Shown here piece after piece: positions 19,484 through 27,449 of a stretch of 64,000 nt of DNA. The DNA is from Halobaculum sp. MBLA0143. Its GTDB lineage: Archaea > Halobacteriota > Halobacteria > Halobacteriales > Haloferacaceae. Where the stretch lies: assembly GCF_041361465.1 (NCBI RefSeq), contig NZ_JBGKAC010000002.1, forward strand, positions 372,001 to 436,000. The letters run 5' to 3'. The position numbers were made by a program, and so were the translations under genes. Every line of letters begins with the position of its first letter. Position 1 is the stretch's first letter. The notes below the pieces were generated by a model that was not told the origin of the DNA, did no database searches, and was given only the letters and a program-made list of their open reading frames with translations.

Positions 19484-19640
19484 GCGACGGCGACCGCGAC
19501 AGCGACCGCGACAGCGACCGCGACAGCGACGACGACGACCGCGACAGCGACGACGACGACCGCGACAGCGACAGCGACGACGACGACCGCGACGACCGCG
19601 ACGACCGCGACAGCGACCACGGCGGCGACGACGACACCGA
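19484..19640. repeat. Hexamer-type low-complexity repeat (GCGACC/GCGACA/GACGAC)
   Basis: About 155 bases composed of GCGACC, GCGACA and GACGAC units in irregular tandem order, between the divergent genes at 19405 and 19701. One plus-strand frame would read as an Asp/Ser/Arg run from a GTG at 19441, but it continues out of frame into the next gene, so I treat it as non-coding. The repeat lies just upstream of the plus-strand GTG start. Confidence 0.75.
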
Positions 19641-19700
19641 CGCTTCGCCTCGCCCTGCGCAGTTGGCAAGAAACAAGCCGGTGGCGCGAGAGGGGCGACT

Positions 19701-20576
19701 GTGCAACCCCCGATCGACCCCACCGCGACGGACCCTGACGCGACGGCACTCCTGGACGCGCTGCCCTCGGAGGTGGCCCGCCGCCGCGTCGTCGCCGCCG
19801 CCGACGTGGGGATCGCGCCCGACGCCGACAACCGCGACGCCCGCGTCGCCGAGTTGGACCCGCCGGCGCGCCGCCGCGTGGCCGAACAGATCCGCTTCAC
19901 CGGCCACCCGAGCGTGTTCTACCGTCGCATCCCCGGGCTCGACGGGGTCGACCTCGCCGACGCGACGAGCGCGTCCGGCTTCGGCGGCTCCGTCCAGACG
20001 ACGCTGCCGACCGACGACGGCGTCGCCGCCGTCTGTTCCGTCCCGGAGACGGGCGCACAGGCCCGGCTCGGCACCGCCGCGACGGACCGCGTCACCACCG
20101 TCGTGACCGCGCGCCCGGACGACTCGCTCGTTGCCGTCCGCGCGCCCGACCGCGACACCGCGACGGAGACCGTTCGCACGCTCGGCGACGCGCTCCCGCT
20201 CGACGACTGGGCTCGGCCGGGGTTCGACGCCGACCTCCGCGACCGGCTCGCCGACCACGCCGCCGCAGGCTACACCCGCGCCGTGTTCGACCGCCCCGAC
20301 GGCGAGGCGGATCGGGTGACCGTCCGCGCCGAAGCGGACGCGACCGACCCGCCCCACGACACCCCCGACGTGTTCGCCGACCGCGTCACCCGGACGCTGC
20401 TGGAGGACGATGCGGTCGAACTCCACGCCGCCGACGCGCGCCTGGCCGTCGATACCCCGCTGGACGAGCCCGTGCCCGTGACGCTCGTGTTCGGCGACGA
20501 CGCCGTCCGCTTCGAGCGATTCGTCCCCGAGGCGACGCGGGCTGTCGTCGACGGTGTCGTTCGGGAGTGTCTGTGA
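19701..20576 (+). CDS. Hypothetical acidic protein
   Basis: A protein of 291 aa from the GTG at 19701 (Val-Gln-Pro-Pro-Ile-Asp). The composition is typical of a soluble haloarchaeal protein (Asp-rich, few Lys), and there is no signal peptide or membrane segment. I recognise no motif or family. The middle (about residues 85-190) alternates beta-like and helical segments. It is divergent from the third DUF1156 gene and convergent with the Mrr-type gene, whose stop lies 34 bases away. The frame is open upstream through the simple repeat, but that stretch is not protein-like. A link with the defence island is possible only by position. Confidence 0.65.
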   Translation: MQPPIDPTATDPDATALLDALPSEVARRRVVAAADVGIAPDADNRDARVAELDPPARRRVAEQIRFTGHPSVFYRRIPGLDGVDLADATSASGFGGSVQTTLPTDDGVAAVCSVPETGAQARLGTAATDRVTTVVTARPDDSLVAVRAPDRDTATETVRTLGDALPLDDWARPGFDADLRDRLADHAAAGYTRAVFDRPDGEADRVTVRAEADATDPPHDTPDVFADRVTRTLLEDDAVELHAADARLAVDTPLDEPVPVTLVFGDDAVRFERFVPEATRAVVDGVVRECL

Positions 20577-20609
20577 GGCGACGCGCTCGTCGTGGCGGCG
20601 TCGGTCGGG

Positions 20610-21983
20610 TCAGACGACACCCGAGAAGAGCAGGAGTGCGACTACGCCGACGAGCGCCGCCGCCGCGGCACCGCCGACGAGGAACTCGTTTTCGGCTGCC
20701 TTCTGGTGTGGCGGGAGGTCGGCGTACTCCTCGCGGAACGCTTCGAGGTTCTCCTCGTCGTAGAAGTACTTCGTCCGGAGCGCAAACCGCTCGACGACGG
20801 CACACCCCGTACACACCGGCTCGCCGACGTACCGTTCCGTCTCGGTGTGGGTGCGGCAGGCGATCGCGCCACAGTTCCGACAGTACGTGTACGCCCCGTC
20901 GTCGCCGTCGGTAGAACAGTGAACACACTCGTGAATCTCGTCGACGCTCGTCGTCCGCGACGGCCCGGCGGCGTAGTACTCGTAGTCGTAGTCGTACTCG
21001 CCGAGGCGCGTCGTCTGGGTGATCTCGGGGAGGTAGACGGGTGCGACCGACTGGACCGACACGTCCGACTGCTTCGGCTCGCACTCCTTCTCGTAGTCGA
21101 CGTTGTTGTCGCCGGTGTAGTGGACCGTCTCCGTGTACGCCCGCCGAACGCGGTCGACTGCCCAGTCTTTGTACTCCGTCTGCGTCTGACCGAAGCGTAA
21201 CTGCTCGACGCTGTCGAACGTCTCCGCGAACTCCGACTCGTCGACTTCGACCGTCGAGTGACCGTTTCTGACGACCAACTCGGTGACGTCCTCCTGCGCG
21301 GCCCGCGGGCGGTCGCGGTCGGCGTGGACTGTGAGTCGAGTCCGGTCGTCGACCCGGTGAACGACCCCGACGGAGGTCTCGAACACCGCGTCCACGTCTG
21401 CCGTCACCGTCACGACGGGCCGGAGGGTGAGTTCCGACTCCGGCCGCGGGAGATCCCCGGCGTCGATGCCGTCGACGTCCCGAAACTGCTCGACGACGGG
21501 CGCATCGACCGACGCCGTCGGATCGGACGGCCGGAGCGTCTCGTCACACAGGATCTCGATACGACCGTTGTACAGGTCGAGCCCGACCTCGTCGGCGATC
21601 TGCCGGAGGTCCGTCCCGTCGATCAGCTCGATCGGGTACGGGTCGTCGTTCGCCCGGAGCTGCTCGGCGTACTCGACTGCCGGATCGGTGAATCGACCGG
21701 TCGTGACGACGATGCCACGCTTCGGGTCGGCGAACTCGGCGGTTGCGACGGCCGAGTGGAGCTTCTGGACCACCGGGCGCCCGACGGTGCCCGTGTGCTT
21801 GCACTCGACGACGACCCCGCGACGAGTGCCGTCGACCACCTCCTCCATCAGCACGTCTCTCCCCTCGTCGGCCGTCTTCGACGCCTGTCTGACGTTCTCG
21901 TAGCCGAGGTTCCGGAGCACGTCTTCCATCAGATCCTCGAACTCGAACCCGGAGAGATCGTCTAGAACTGCCACGGTCGCCAC
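20610..21983 (-). CDS. Mrr-type restriction endonuclease with zinc finger and membrane anchor
   Basis: A protein of 457 aa from a GTG at 21983; a second GTG nine bases in (21974) is equally possible. A TATA-like CTCTATATC lies about 22-27 bases upstream. The N-terminal Mrr_cat domain has GRDVLMEE (Asp43) and VVVECKH (Glu60, Lys62), the D-E-x-K pattern of PD-(D/E)XK nucleases that cut modified DNA. A central region (about residues 150-300) of unknown fold follows. Then comes a cluster of Cys/His pairs (CVHC, CRNC, CTGC with nearby His, residues 355-400) that should bind zinc. The last 25 residues form one transmembrane helix. The anchor is unusual for a restriction enzyme and suggests surveillance at the membrane. 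Decayed relatives of this gene lie at 26683-26822 and 35262-35500. Confidence 0.82.
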   Translation of the reverse strand: MATVAVLDDLSGFEFEDLMEDVLRNLGYENVRQASKTADEGRDVLMEEVVDGTRRGVVVECKHTGTVGRPVVQKLHSAVATAEFADPKRGIVVTTGRFTDPAVEYAEQLRANDDPYPIELIDGTDLRQIADEVGLDLYNGRIEILCDETLRPSDPTASVDAPVVEQFRDVDGIDAGDLPRPESELTLRPVVTVTADVDAVFETSVGVVHRVDDRTRLTVHADRDRPRAAQEDVTELVVRNGHSTVEVDESEFAETFDSVEQLRFGQTQTEYKDWAVDRVRRAYTETVHYTGDNNVDYEKECEPKQSDVSVQSVAPVYLPEITQTTRLGEYDYDYEYYAAGPSRTTSVDEIHECVHCSTDGDDGAYTYCRNCGAIACRTHTETERYVGEPVCTGCAVVERFALRTKYFYDEENLEAFREEYADLPPHQKAAENEFLVGGAAAAALVGVVALLLFSGVV

Positions 21984-22179
21984 CGAATTGGGGACTCACG
22001 GATATAGAGCTATCGCCAACTTCTGACGAAAGAACGGGAGAGCCCGGGGAGACGAGAACCGCCGTCGAGTCCGAACACCGGAGGTGACGACGGCCGCGTC
22101 GGTCGGGAACGCACCGGCCCGTCCGGAGTTCTGAAACGCGGGTGGAGGCTTCAATCACTCCTCGCGTGTCGTCTGCGGC

Positions 22180-23058
22180 GTGCAGACCAGACACGTCACG
22201 CTCGACCGGCGGATCGTCTCGGTGGTGGCCGTGCTCGTCGCGATCGGCTGTGTACTCGTCGCGGAAAACTGGGTCGGAGGGCTGTTACCGGGGAGTTCCG
22301 GGCCACTCCACCGTGTCGCGGACATCGTCCAGTTCGGGGCGATACTCGCGGTCGGCCTCGGGGCGCTGTGGTTCGACGACGGTGAGCTCGCGGACATCGG
22401 ACTCTCCCGAGAGTTCCTCCTCCCCAGCGTCGCGGCGTTCCTGGCGACGTACGCCGTCTTGAACGCCCTCGGCGTCGCCGTCGCGGCCACCCTCGGCCTC
22501 CCGTGGGGTCTCGACGTGTTGACCGACCGTCTCGGCCTGCTGACGGCGCCGTTGGCCCTCACAGTGTTCGCCGCGTTCGTCGAGGAGGCCGTCGTCCGCG
22601 GCTACCTCCAGACGAAGCTCCGCAGCCTCTTGGGCGCGAACGGGCCGCTCCGGCGTCTGTTGGCCGTCGTCGTCGCGTCGGCGTCGTTCGCCCTGCTCCA
22701 CGTGCCCCGCGTGCTCGTCGAGGGAGGGTACATCGGCGGCGGTGTCGCCGGGACGCTCGCCGTGCTCACACTGAGCGGTGTCGGCTTCGGCCTCCTGTTC
22801 GAACTGAGCGGCAACGTCTACTTCGTCGGCCTGGTCCACGCGCTCGGCAACACCTGGGTGTTGCTCGTCAACGGCTTCGCCTGGACCGGCACCGACTCGC
22901 TGCTGTTCTTCGCCGCGGTCCTCGTCGCCTACTTCGGCGTGACGTTCGCCTACCGGCGCGTCGCCGCCGACACCGCGTTCACGCCACACGTTCGCGTCGG
23001 GGGCCGAGCCGCCACGGACGCGGACGAGCGCCCACGGGACGGGTCGGTGTTGGAGTAG
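22180..23058 (+). CDS. CPBP/CAAX-family intramembrane metalloprotease
   Basis: A protein of 292 aa starting at a GTG. It has about eight hydrophobic segments. The family motifs are present: EEAVVRGY (EExxxR, near residue 137), FALLHVPR near residue 168, and GLVHALGNTW near residue 222, supplying the Glu and His residues of the metal site. Such proteins cleave within membranes; prenyl-protein processing is known in eukaryotes, whereas in prokaryotes many protect against bacteriocins or halocins. The substrate here is unknown. It stands alone, with a weak TATA-like element near 22150. Confidence 0.85.
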   Translation: MQTRHVTLDRRIVSVVAVLVAIGCVLVAENWVGGLLPGSSGPLHRVADIVQFGAILAVGLGALWFDDGELADIGLSREFLLPSVAAFLATYAVLNALGVAVAATLGLPWGLDVLTDRLGLLTAPLALTVFAAFVEEAVVRGYLQTKLRSLLGANGPLRRLLAVVVASASFALLHVPRVLVEGGYIGGGVAGTLAVLTLSGVGFGLLFELSGNVYFVGLVHALGNTWVLLVNGFAWTGTDSLLFFAAVLVAYFGVTFAYRRVAADTAFTPHVRVGGRAATDADERPRDGSVLE

Positions 23059-23107
23059 CGACTCCCCTCCGAAGTCGTTAACTCCTCGCTCTCGGACGTG
23101 CCGAGAG

Positions 23108-23821
23108 ATGGACGACTGGGCCGAAATCGAGGCCGCAGCAGAACGACGAACCGACCGCGTGCTCGCGGAGCTGACGGATCGGTGGGGTGACCACGAACGC
23201 CGCGAGCAGATTCGCTACGGCCCCGCAGAGATCGATCCGGACGGGCCGCCGGCGTCGCTGGCGGCCCAACTGGAGACGATGGGCGGCATCGTGTCGGTCG
23301 TCGTCTTCTACACGGACGAGCGCCGCGAGACCGTGCTCGTGTACAACTCCCGCGGCGGGTGGGAGCCGATCGGCGGCCGGATCGAGCCCGGGCAACGCCC
23401 CGAGGAGACCGCCCGAGCGGAGGCCAGCGAGGAGGCCGGGATCGAGATCCGACTGGACGACCTGCTGTACACGAGACGAGTCGAGTACGTCTGGGACAGC
23501 GGCCACACGGCCCAAGTCCCGCTCGCGCAGTTCGCCGCCACGCGAACCGACGGGATACTGCGAGTCGAGCGCGAAGGCGACACACACCCGGCGGTGTCAC
23601 GCTCTCACCCCGGCCTCTCGCGCGGGACCGGCCTGTTCGACGCCGAGACGCTGCCACCCCTCCGACGCGACCGCGACCTCGTCGTCGACCTACTCGACGA
23701 CCCGCCAGCGTGGGAGCCAGAGGCGGAGCCGGAGTCGGAGTCGGAATCGGAGTCAGAATCGGAGACGGAGGTGGAGGCGGAGTCGGAGACGAAGTCAGAG
23801 TCAGAGTCGGACCGGACGTAA
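23108..23821 (+). CDS. NUDIX hydrolase with acidic repeat tail
   Basis: A protein of 237 aa. The Nudix box is present as GGRIEPGQRPEET followed by EASEEAGI (about residues 95-118); the first Arg of the canonical REUxEExGU signature is Ala, but the catalytic Glu pair is kept. The family hydrolyses nucleoside diphosphates linked to another group. The C-terminal 35 residues are almost only Glu, Ser and Thr, from a GAGTCG-type hexamer run. This tail is probably disordered and may vary in length. The gene begins 49 bases after the CAAX protease gene and may be co-transcribed. Confidence 0.85.
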   Translation: MDDWAEIEAAAERRTDRVLAELTDRWGDHERREQIRYGPAEIDPDGPPASLAAQLETMGGIVSVVVFYTDERRETVLVYNSRGGWEPIGGRIEPGQRPEETARAEASEEAGIEIRLDDLLYTRRVEYVWDSGHTAQVPLAQFAATRTDGILRVEREGDTHPAVSRSHPGLSRGTGLFDAETLPPLRRDRDLVVDLLDDPPAWEPEAEPESESESESESETEVEAESETKSESESDRT

Positions 23822-23890
23822 CCGCCGCGATCGAACGGCCGGACGGACGACCGGCGTCGACGTAGCGACTCCGACGACACCGCCGAGCGC

Positions 23891-25594
23891 TCACCCGAGT
23901 GCGGATCGTTTCCCCGCGACGGCGACAGCGAGCGCGACCGCGCCGACGGCGACGAACGAGCCCGGCGCGCCACTCGACAGCGCCGCTGTCGACGCCCCGG
24001 CGAAGTCCAGGCCCGCGACGTTCAGCGGCCCGACGTAACAGACCAGGAGGTACCCGCCCTCGAACACCCGTGGCGTGCCGGTGAGGACGCCCGACGCGAG
24101 CGCGACCGACGCGGGGAAGACGAGCACCGCGACCGCAGCCAGCAGTCTGCCGTCGGCCACGACACCCGCGAGCCCCGCGCCGCCCGAGCCACCGACGCCA
24201 CCACCCAGGAGCACCGCCGGCAGACAGACGACCGCCGCGACGCAGACCCCGACGGCCCACTCCGCGAGCAACTGCCGGAAGGCGGCCGGCGAGGAGTGGA
24301 CGAGCGCGGCCCGCGACCGGTGTGTCGCCCGAATCCCCAGCGACGACCAGACGAACACCGGCCACGCGACCGCGACCGCGACGAACTGCCGACGCGGGAG
24401 CGACACGACGGTGCCGACGAGAACCACGACCACACCCAGGTACCACCACCACGACCGACCACGGAGCTTCCCCCGGAGCTCCTGCCGGAACAGCCGCCAG
24501 ACGGACGCCGACCCCCGCCGCGTCACCCGCGGCACCGACTCGACGGCGGTGTCGCCGGTGGAGCCACCGGCCCCACCGTCGCCGACCACACCACCGACCG
24601 CCTCGCCGACCACACCACCGACCACACTGCCGACGGCCGCGACCCCGCCGCGGAGTCGACGGACCACGCCGCCCAGACGGCCGGCTCCGTCGTCGTCCGA
24701 CGCGACTGGCCGCCAGCGGTCGTACGGGATCGTCGCCACGAGCGCCAGCCCGACGCCGACCGCGAACACCCCGGCGCGCTGTGCGAGCGCCCACGCCGGC
24801 ACCCCGCCGCCACGGTAGTCGAACGACTGTGACGCCCCGGTCGGGAGCCCGAGAAACCGACTGAACAGACCGGGCGAGCCGTCGGTGTACGCCGGCGCGA
24901 CCGCCGCGAGCGCGTCGGCAGTCGCCTGCCCGGCCGCGACGGTGCCGTACAGGTCCGTCGCGGCGACGAGCGTCGCGGGCGTCGCCGGCGCACCCGCGTG
25001 CGTCGACACCCCGAGGACGAACGTCCCGAGGACGCCTGCGAGGTACACCACGCTCCCGAGCGTCCCCGAGAGCGTCTCGGTCGACTCGAACAGGAGTGTC
25101 ACGCCCGCGACGAAGCCGGCGACGGGCAGGCCGAACAACAGGACAGGCCCGAAGACCGCAAGCGGGTCGGCACTGCCGACACCCGACCGCGCGTGTGTGA
25201 CCGTCGCGGTCGCCGCGAGCGCGACCAACGCCAGCCCGACGACCGCGACGTGACTCAGCCACTTCCCGAACACGGTCGCCGCCTCCGAGACCGGCGTCGT
25301 CGCCGTCACCCGGGTGACGCCCAGCCGGTGATCGGCGGCGAGTCTGCCACGGAGGAGGAAGTACCCCCCGAGAACGACGAGGTACGCGCCGGCGACGCCC
25401 GTCTCTAGCCCGACGACCGCCGCCGTCGGCCGCCCGACGTAGTGGGCCGCGCCGCTCGTCCGGAACGCGAGCTCGAAGCTGTCGACACCCGCGAGCAGCC
25501 CGAGCAGGACGGTCGCGGCGAGCACGGCGCCCGTCGAACGCGACCGGAGTCGTCGCCGGAGGTCCGCCCACGCGACGGCGAACACACGGCGCAC
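23891..25594 (-). CDS. ABC transporter permease
   Basis: A protein of 567 aa from a GTG at 25594 that shares its first base with the last base of the ATPase stop codon (TAGTG), a strong sign of translational coupling. There are two halves, each with about five to six hydrophobic helices, separated by a Gly/Val-rich loop near residues 330-360. The first half follows the pattern of ABC-2-type permeases, including a large loop after helix 1. The exported substrate cannot be told from sequence. It forms an exporter with the ATPase at 25594-26475. The frame extends upstream to 25732, but that part overlaps the ATPase gene and is Arg/Gly-rich. Confidence 0.8.
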   Translation of the reverse strand: MRRVFAVAWADLRRRLRSRSTGAVLAATVLLGLLAGVDSFELAFRTSGAAHYVGRPTAAVVGLETGVAGAYLVVLGGYFLLRGRLAADHRLGVTRVTATTPVSEAATVFGKWLSHVAVVGLALVALAATATVTHARSGVGSADPLAVFGPVLLFGLPVAGFVAGVTLLFESTETLSGTLGSVVYLAGVLGTFVLGVSTHAGAPATPATLVAATDLYGTVAAGQATADALAAVAPAYTDGSPGLFSRFLGLPTGASQSFDYRGGGVPAWALAQRAGVFAVGVGLALVATIPYDRWRPVASDDDGAGRLGGVVRRLRGGVAAVGSVVGGVVGEAVGGVVGDGGAGGSTGDTAVESVPRVTRRGSASVWRLFRQELRGKLRGRSWWWYLGVVVVLVGTVVSLPRRQFVAVAVAWPVFVWSSLGIRATHRSRAALVHSSPAAFRQLLAEWAVGVCVAAVVCLPAVLLGGGVGGSGGAGLAGVVADGRLLAAVAVLVFPASVALASGVLTGTPRVFEGGYLLVCYVGPLNVAGLDFAGASTAALSSGAPGSFVAVGAVALAVAVAGKRSALG

Positions 25595-26475
25595 TACAGC
25601 CCCTCCCGGCCGTCGATAGACGCGAGGTAGCCGTCCTCCAGCGTCGGCGTCACCCGCTCGGCCGTCTCCGTCGGTCGGTCGTCCGCGAGCAGTCGCACCT
25701 CGACGCCGTCCGCGCGCTGGACCGTCCGACACACCTGGTGTCGCTCCCGCAGCGTGTCGAGTTCGCCTCGCGGGACGACCGCCTCGTACACGTCGTCCGC
25801 GACCCGTTCGGCGAGCGTCTCCGGGTCCGTGTGGGTCACGAGCCGCCCGTCGTTCATCAGTGCGACCGTGTTCGCCGTCGCCTCCACGTCCGGGACGATG
25901 TGTGTCGACAGGATCACCACCCGGTCGTCGGCCGTCGACGACAGGACGTTCCGGAAGCGCACCCGTTCTTCCGGGTCCAGCCCGACCGTCGGCTCGTCGA
26001 CGATCAACAGCTCCGGGTCGTTGACGAGCGCCTGCGCGATGCCGACGCGACGGCGCATCCCGCCGGAGAACGTCCCGATCCGCTCGTGGCGGACGTCACC
26101 GAGGTTCGTCAGCTCCAACTGCGCCTCGATGCGTGCCGACGCCGTCTCGTCGTCGAGCCCGCGCAGCGTGGCGACGTACTCCAGGAACTCGGCGACGGTG
26201 AGCTCCGGGTACGCGCCGAACGACTGCGGGAGGTAGCCCAGCACCGACCGAACGGCGTCCGGACGCTCCGTCAGATCCGTCCCGTCCCAGTAGGCCGTCC
26301 CGGTCGTCGGCCGTGTGAGCGTCGTCAGCGTCCGCAACAGCGTCGACTTCCCTGCCCCGTTCGGCCCGAGCAGCCCGTGAATCCCCTCGTCTAAGTCGAG
26401 TGTCACGTCCTCGACCGCCCAGGTGTCGCCGTACTGCTTGCCCAACGCCTCCGTCCGGAGCCGCCCACCGCTCAT
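25594..26475 (-). CDS. ABC transporter ATP-binding protein
   Basis: A protein of 293 aa from the ATG at 26475. Walker A GPNGAGKST is near residue 38, the signature FSGGMRRR near residue 130, Walker B LLIVDEPTVGLDP near residue 150, and the switch His (STHIV) near residue 187. The last 80 residues form the extra domain common to DrrA/CcmA-like exporters. The closest general type is an ABC-2 exporter ATPase (antibiotic, lipid or halocin export). It is transcribed ahead of the permease. Confidence 0.9.
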   Translation of the reverse strand: MSGGRLRTEALGKQYGDTWAVEDVTLDLDEGIHGLLGPNGAGKSTLLRTLTTLTRPTTGTAYWDGTDLTERPDAVRSVLGYLPQSFGAYPELTVAEFLEYVATLRGLDDETASARIEAQLELTNLGDVRHERIGTFSGGMRRRVGIAQALVNDPELLIVDEPTVGLDPEERVRFRNVLSSTADDRVVILSTHIVPDVEATANTVALMNDGRLVTHTDPETLAERVADDVYEAVVPRGELDTLRERHQVCRTVQRADGVEVRLLADDRPTETAERVTPTLEDGYLASIDGREGL

Positions 26476-26682
26476 CGGACCACCTCTGGGTGAACGAGTC
26501 GATCGTGTGTCTGGTGCGACTGCACGGTCGGTCGTCGCGTCGCTCGGGCCTGTAACCGGGCGTCCCGTTCCGTCGCGTGAAACACGGGCGTGAACCGTGA
26601 CCCCCCGAGCGGAGCGAGCCACGGGGACACGACAGTCACACCGGGCGACGCCGGTCGCGAGCCGTGGTCGGATCGCCGATCG

Positions 26683-26822
26683 GACGACGCCGAGCACGAA
26701 CAGGAGGGCGACCACGCCGGCGAGTGCTGCCGTGACGGCACCGCCGACGAGGTACTCGTCTTCGACTACCGTCCGGTGTAGAGACCCCGGCGTACTCCTC
26801 GCGGAACGCCTCGAGGCTCACC
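26683..26822 (-). pseudogene. Decayed 3' fragment of an Mrr-type gene
   Basis: This stretch matches the last 140 bases of the gene at 20610-21983. A Leu-Glu-Ala-Phe-Arg-Glu-Glu-Tyr-Ala motif and the start of a Val/Ala-rich transmembrane tail are recognisable on the minus strand. It is frameshifted and lacks every catalytic part. It lies upstream of the ABC ATPase gene and overlaps the end of the small gene at 26818. The rest of 26476-26817 shows no other gene. Confidence 0.65.
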
Positions 26823-27105
26823 GCTGTCGACGCCGACCCGCCACCGTCGTGACCGGTCGCCGCCCGTCGTCGTTCGCGGTCGGCGGCCAGCTGCGGCCGT
26901 GTCGGCCTCCCGTGACACCGGCGGCGGAGGCGGCGGCGCGTATGAGTTGTTCGACCCGGCCGGTCGGCACCGCAGTCGTGTCGCCACGGAGCTCCACGTA
27001 CAGCCGAGCGGCGTCGTCGAGCGCCTGGGAGGTACGGGCGTGGCCGGTGGCGTCTTCGAGATCATCCCAGAGTCGTTGTCGTTCGTCGGTCGCCCGGATT
27101 CGCAT
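26818..27105 (-). CDS. Small haloarchaeal protein, probably C-terminally altered
   Basis: A reading frame of 95 aa from an ATG at 27105. The first 65 residues look like a small helical haloarchaeal family (start MRIRATDERQRLWDDLEDAT, then LDDAARLYVELRGDTTAVP) that I associate with DUF7692-type proteins, possibly ribbon-helix-helix-like DNA binders. The last 30 residues are Arg/Pro-rich and not protein-like. The expected continuation (LAADRERRRAATG) is readable one frame over, so a frameshift has probably occurred. It may be a non-functional remnant next to the decayed Mrr fragment. Confidence 0.5.
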   Translation of the reverse strand: MRIRATDERQRLWDDLEDATGHARTSQALDDAARLYVELRGDTTAVPTGRVEQLIRAAASAAGVTGGRHGRSWPPTANDDGRRPVTTVAGRRRQR

Positions 27106-27424
27106 ACCTCACGGTCGAAAAGGCCGGCGGCTCGTTGCACACGTCCCCCCGAACGGGTGTTCGAGCGGGTCACTGGAGCCGCCGATTCGGCCCGATCGGG
27201 GTCGGTTCGGGTGGGTCGGCCAGCTCAATCGGGGCCGGTCGGCCGGCCACGACCCGGGTCGTTGCACACCCGGCTGTCGCTCTCTGTGTGCAACCAGGCG
27301 ATCGCCGTCGACGGCGCCGCGCAACCCCGTGCAGTACAACGAGAACCGGGTTCGACGGGACTCATCGTAACCATCTGTCCAGAGACCGACTCGTTTCAGA
27401 CACATCGATGCGTGAGTTGGCGGG

Positions 27425-27432
27425 TTATAGAT
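27425..27432 (+). promoter_or_regulatory. TATA box for the pentapeptide-repeat gene
   Basis: TTATAGAT is centred about 22-25 bases before the ATG at 27450, the spacing of a leaderless transcript. It decides between three in-frame ATGs (27408, 27435 and 27450) in favour of the last. Confidence 0.55.
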
Positions 27433-27449
27433 TTATGTTTGAAAAACGA

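Noticed and set aside
16724-19900. Longer 1,058-aa version of the third methylase
   Set aside because: The extra N-terminus is translated simple repeat and lies upstream of the TATA box; homology begins at the GTG at 19405.
19441-20106. Asp/Ser/Arg-rich frame starting at a GTG before the gene at 19701
   Set aside because: It is made by the simple repeat, then runs out of frame through the real gene; no conserved part.
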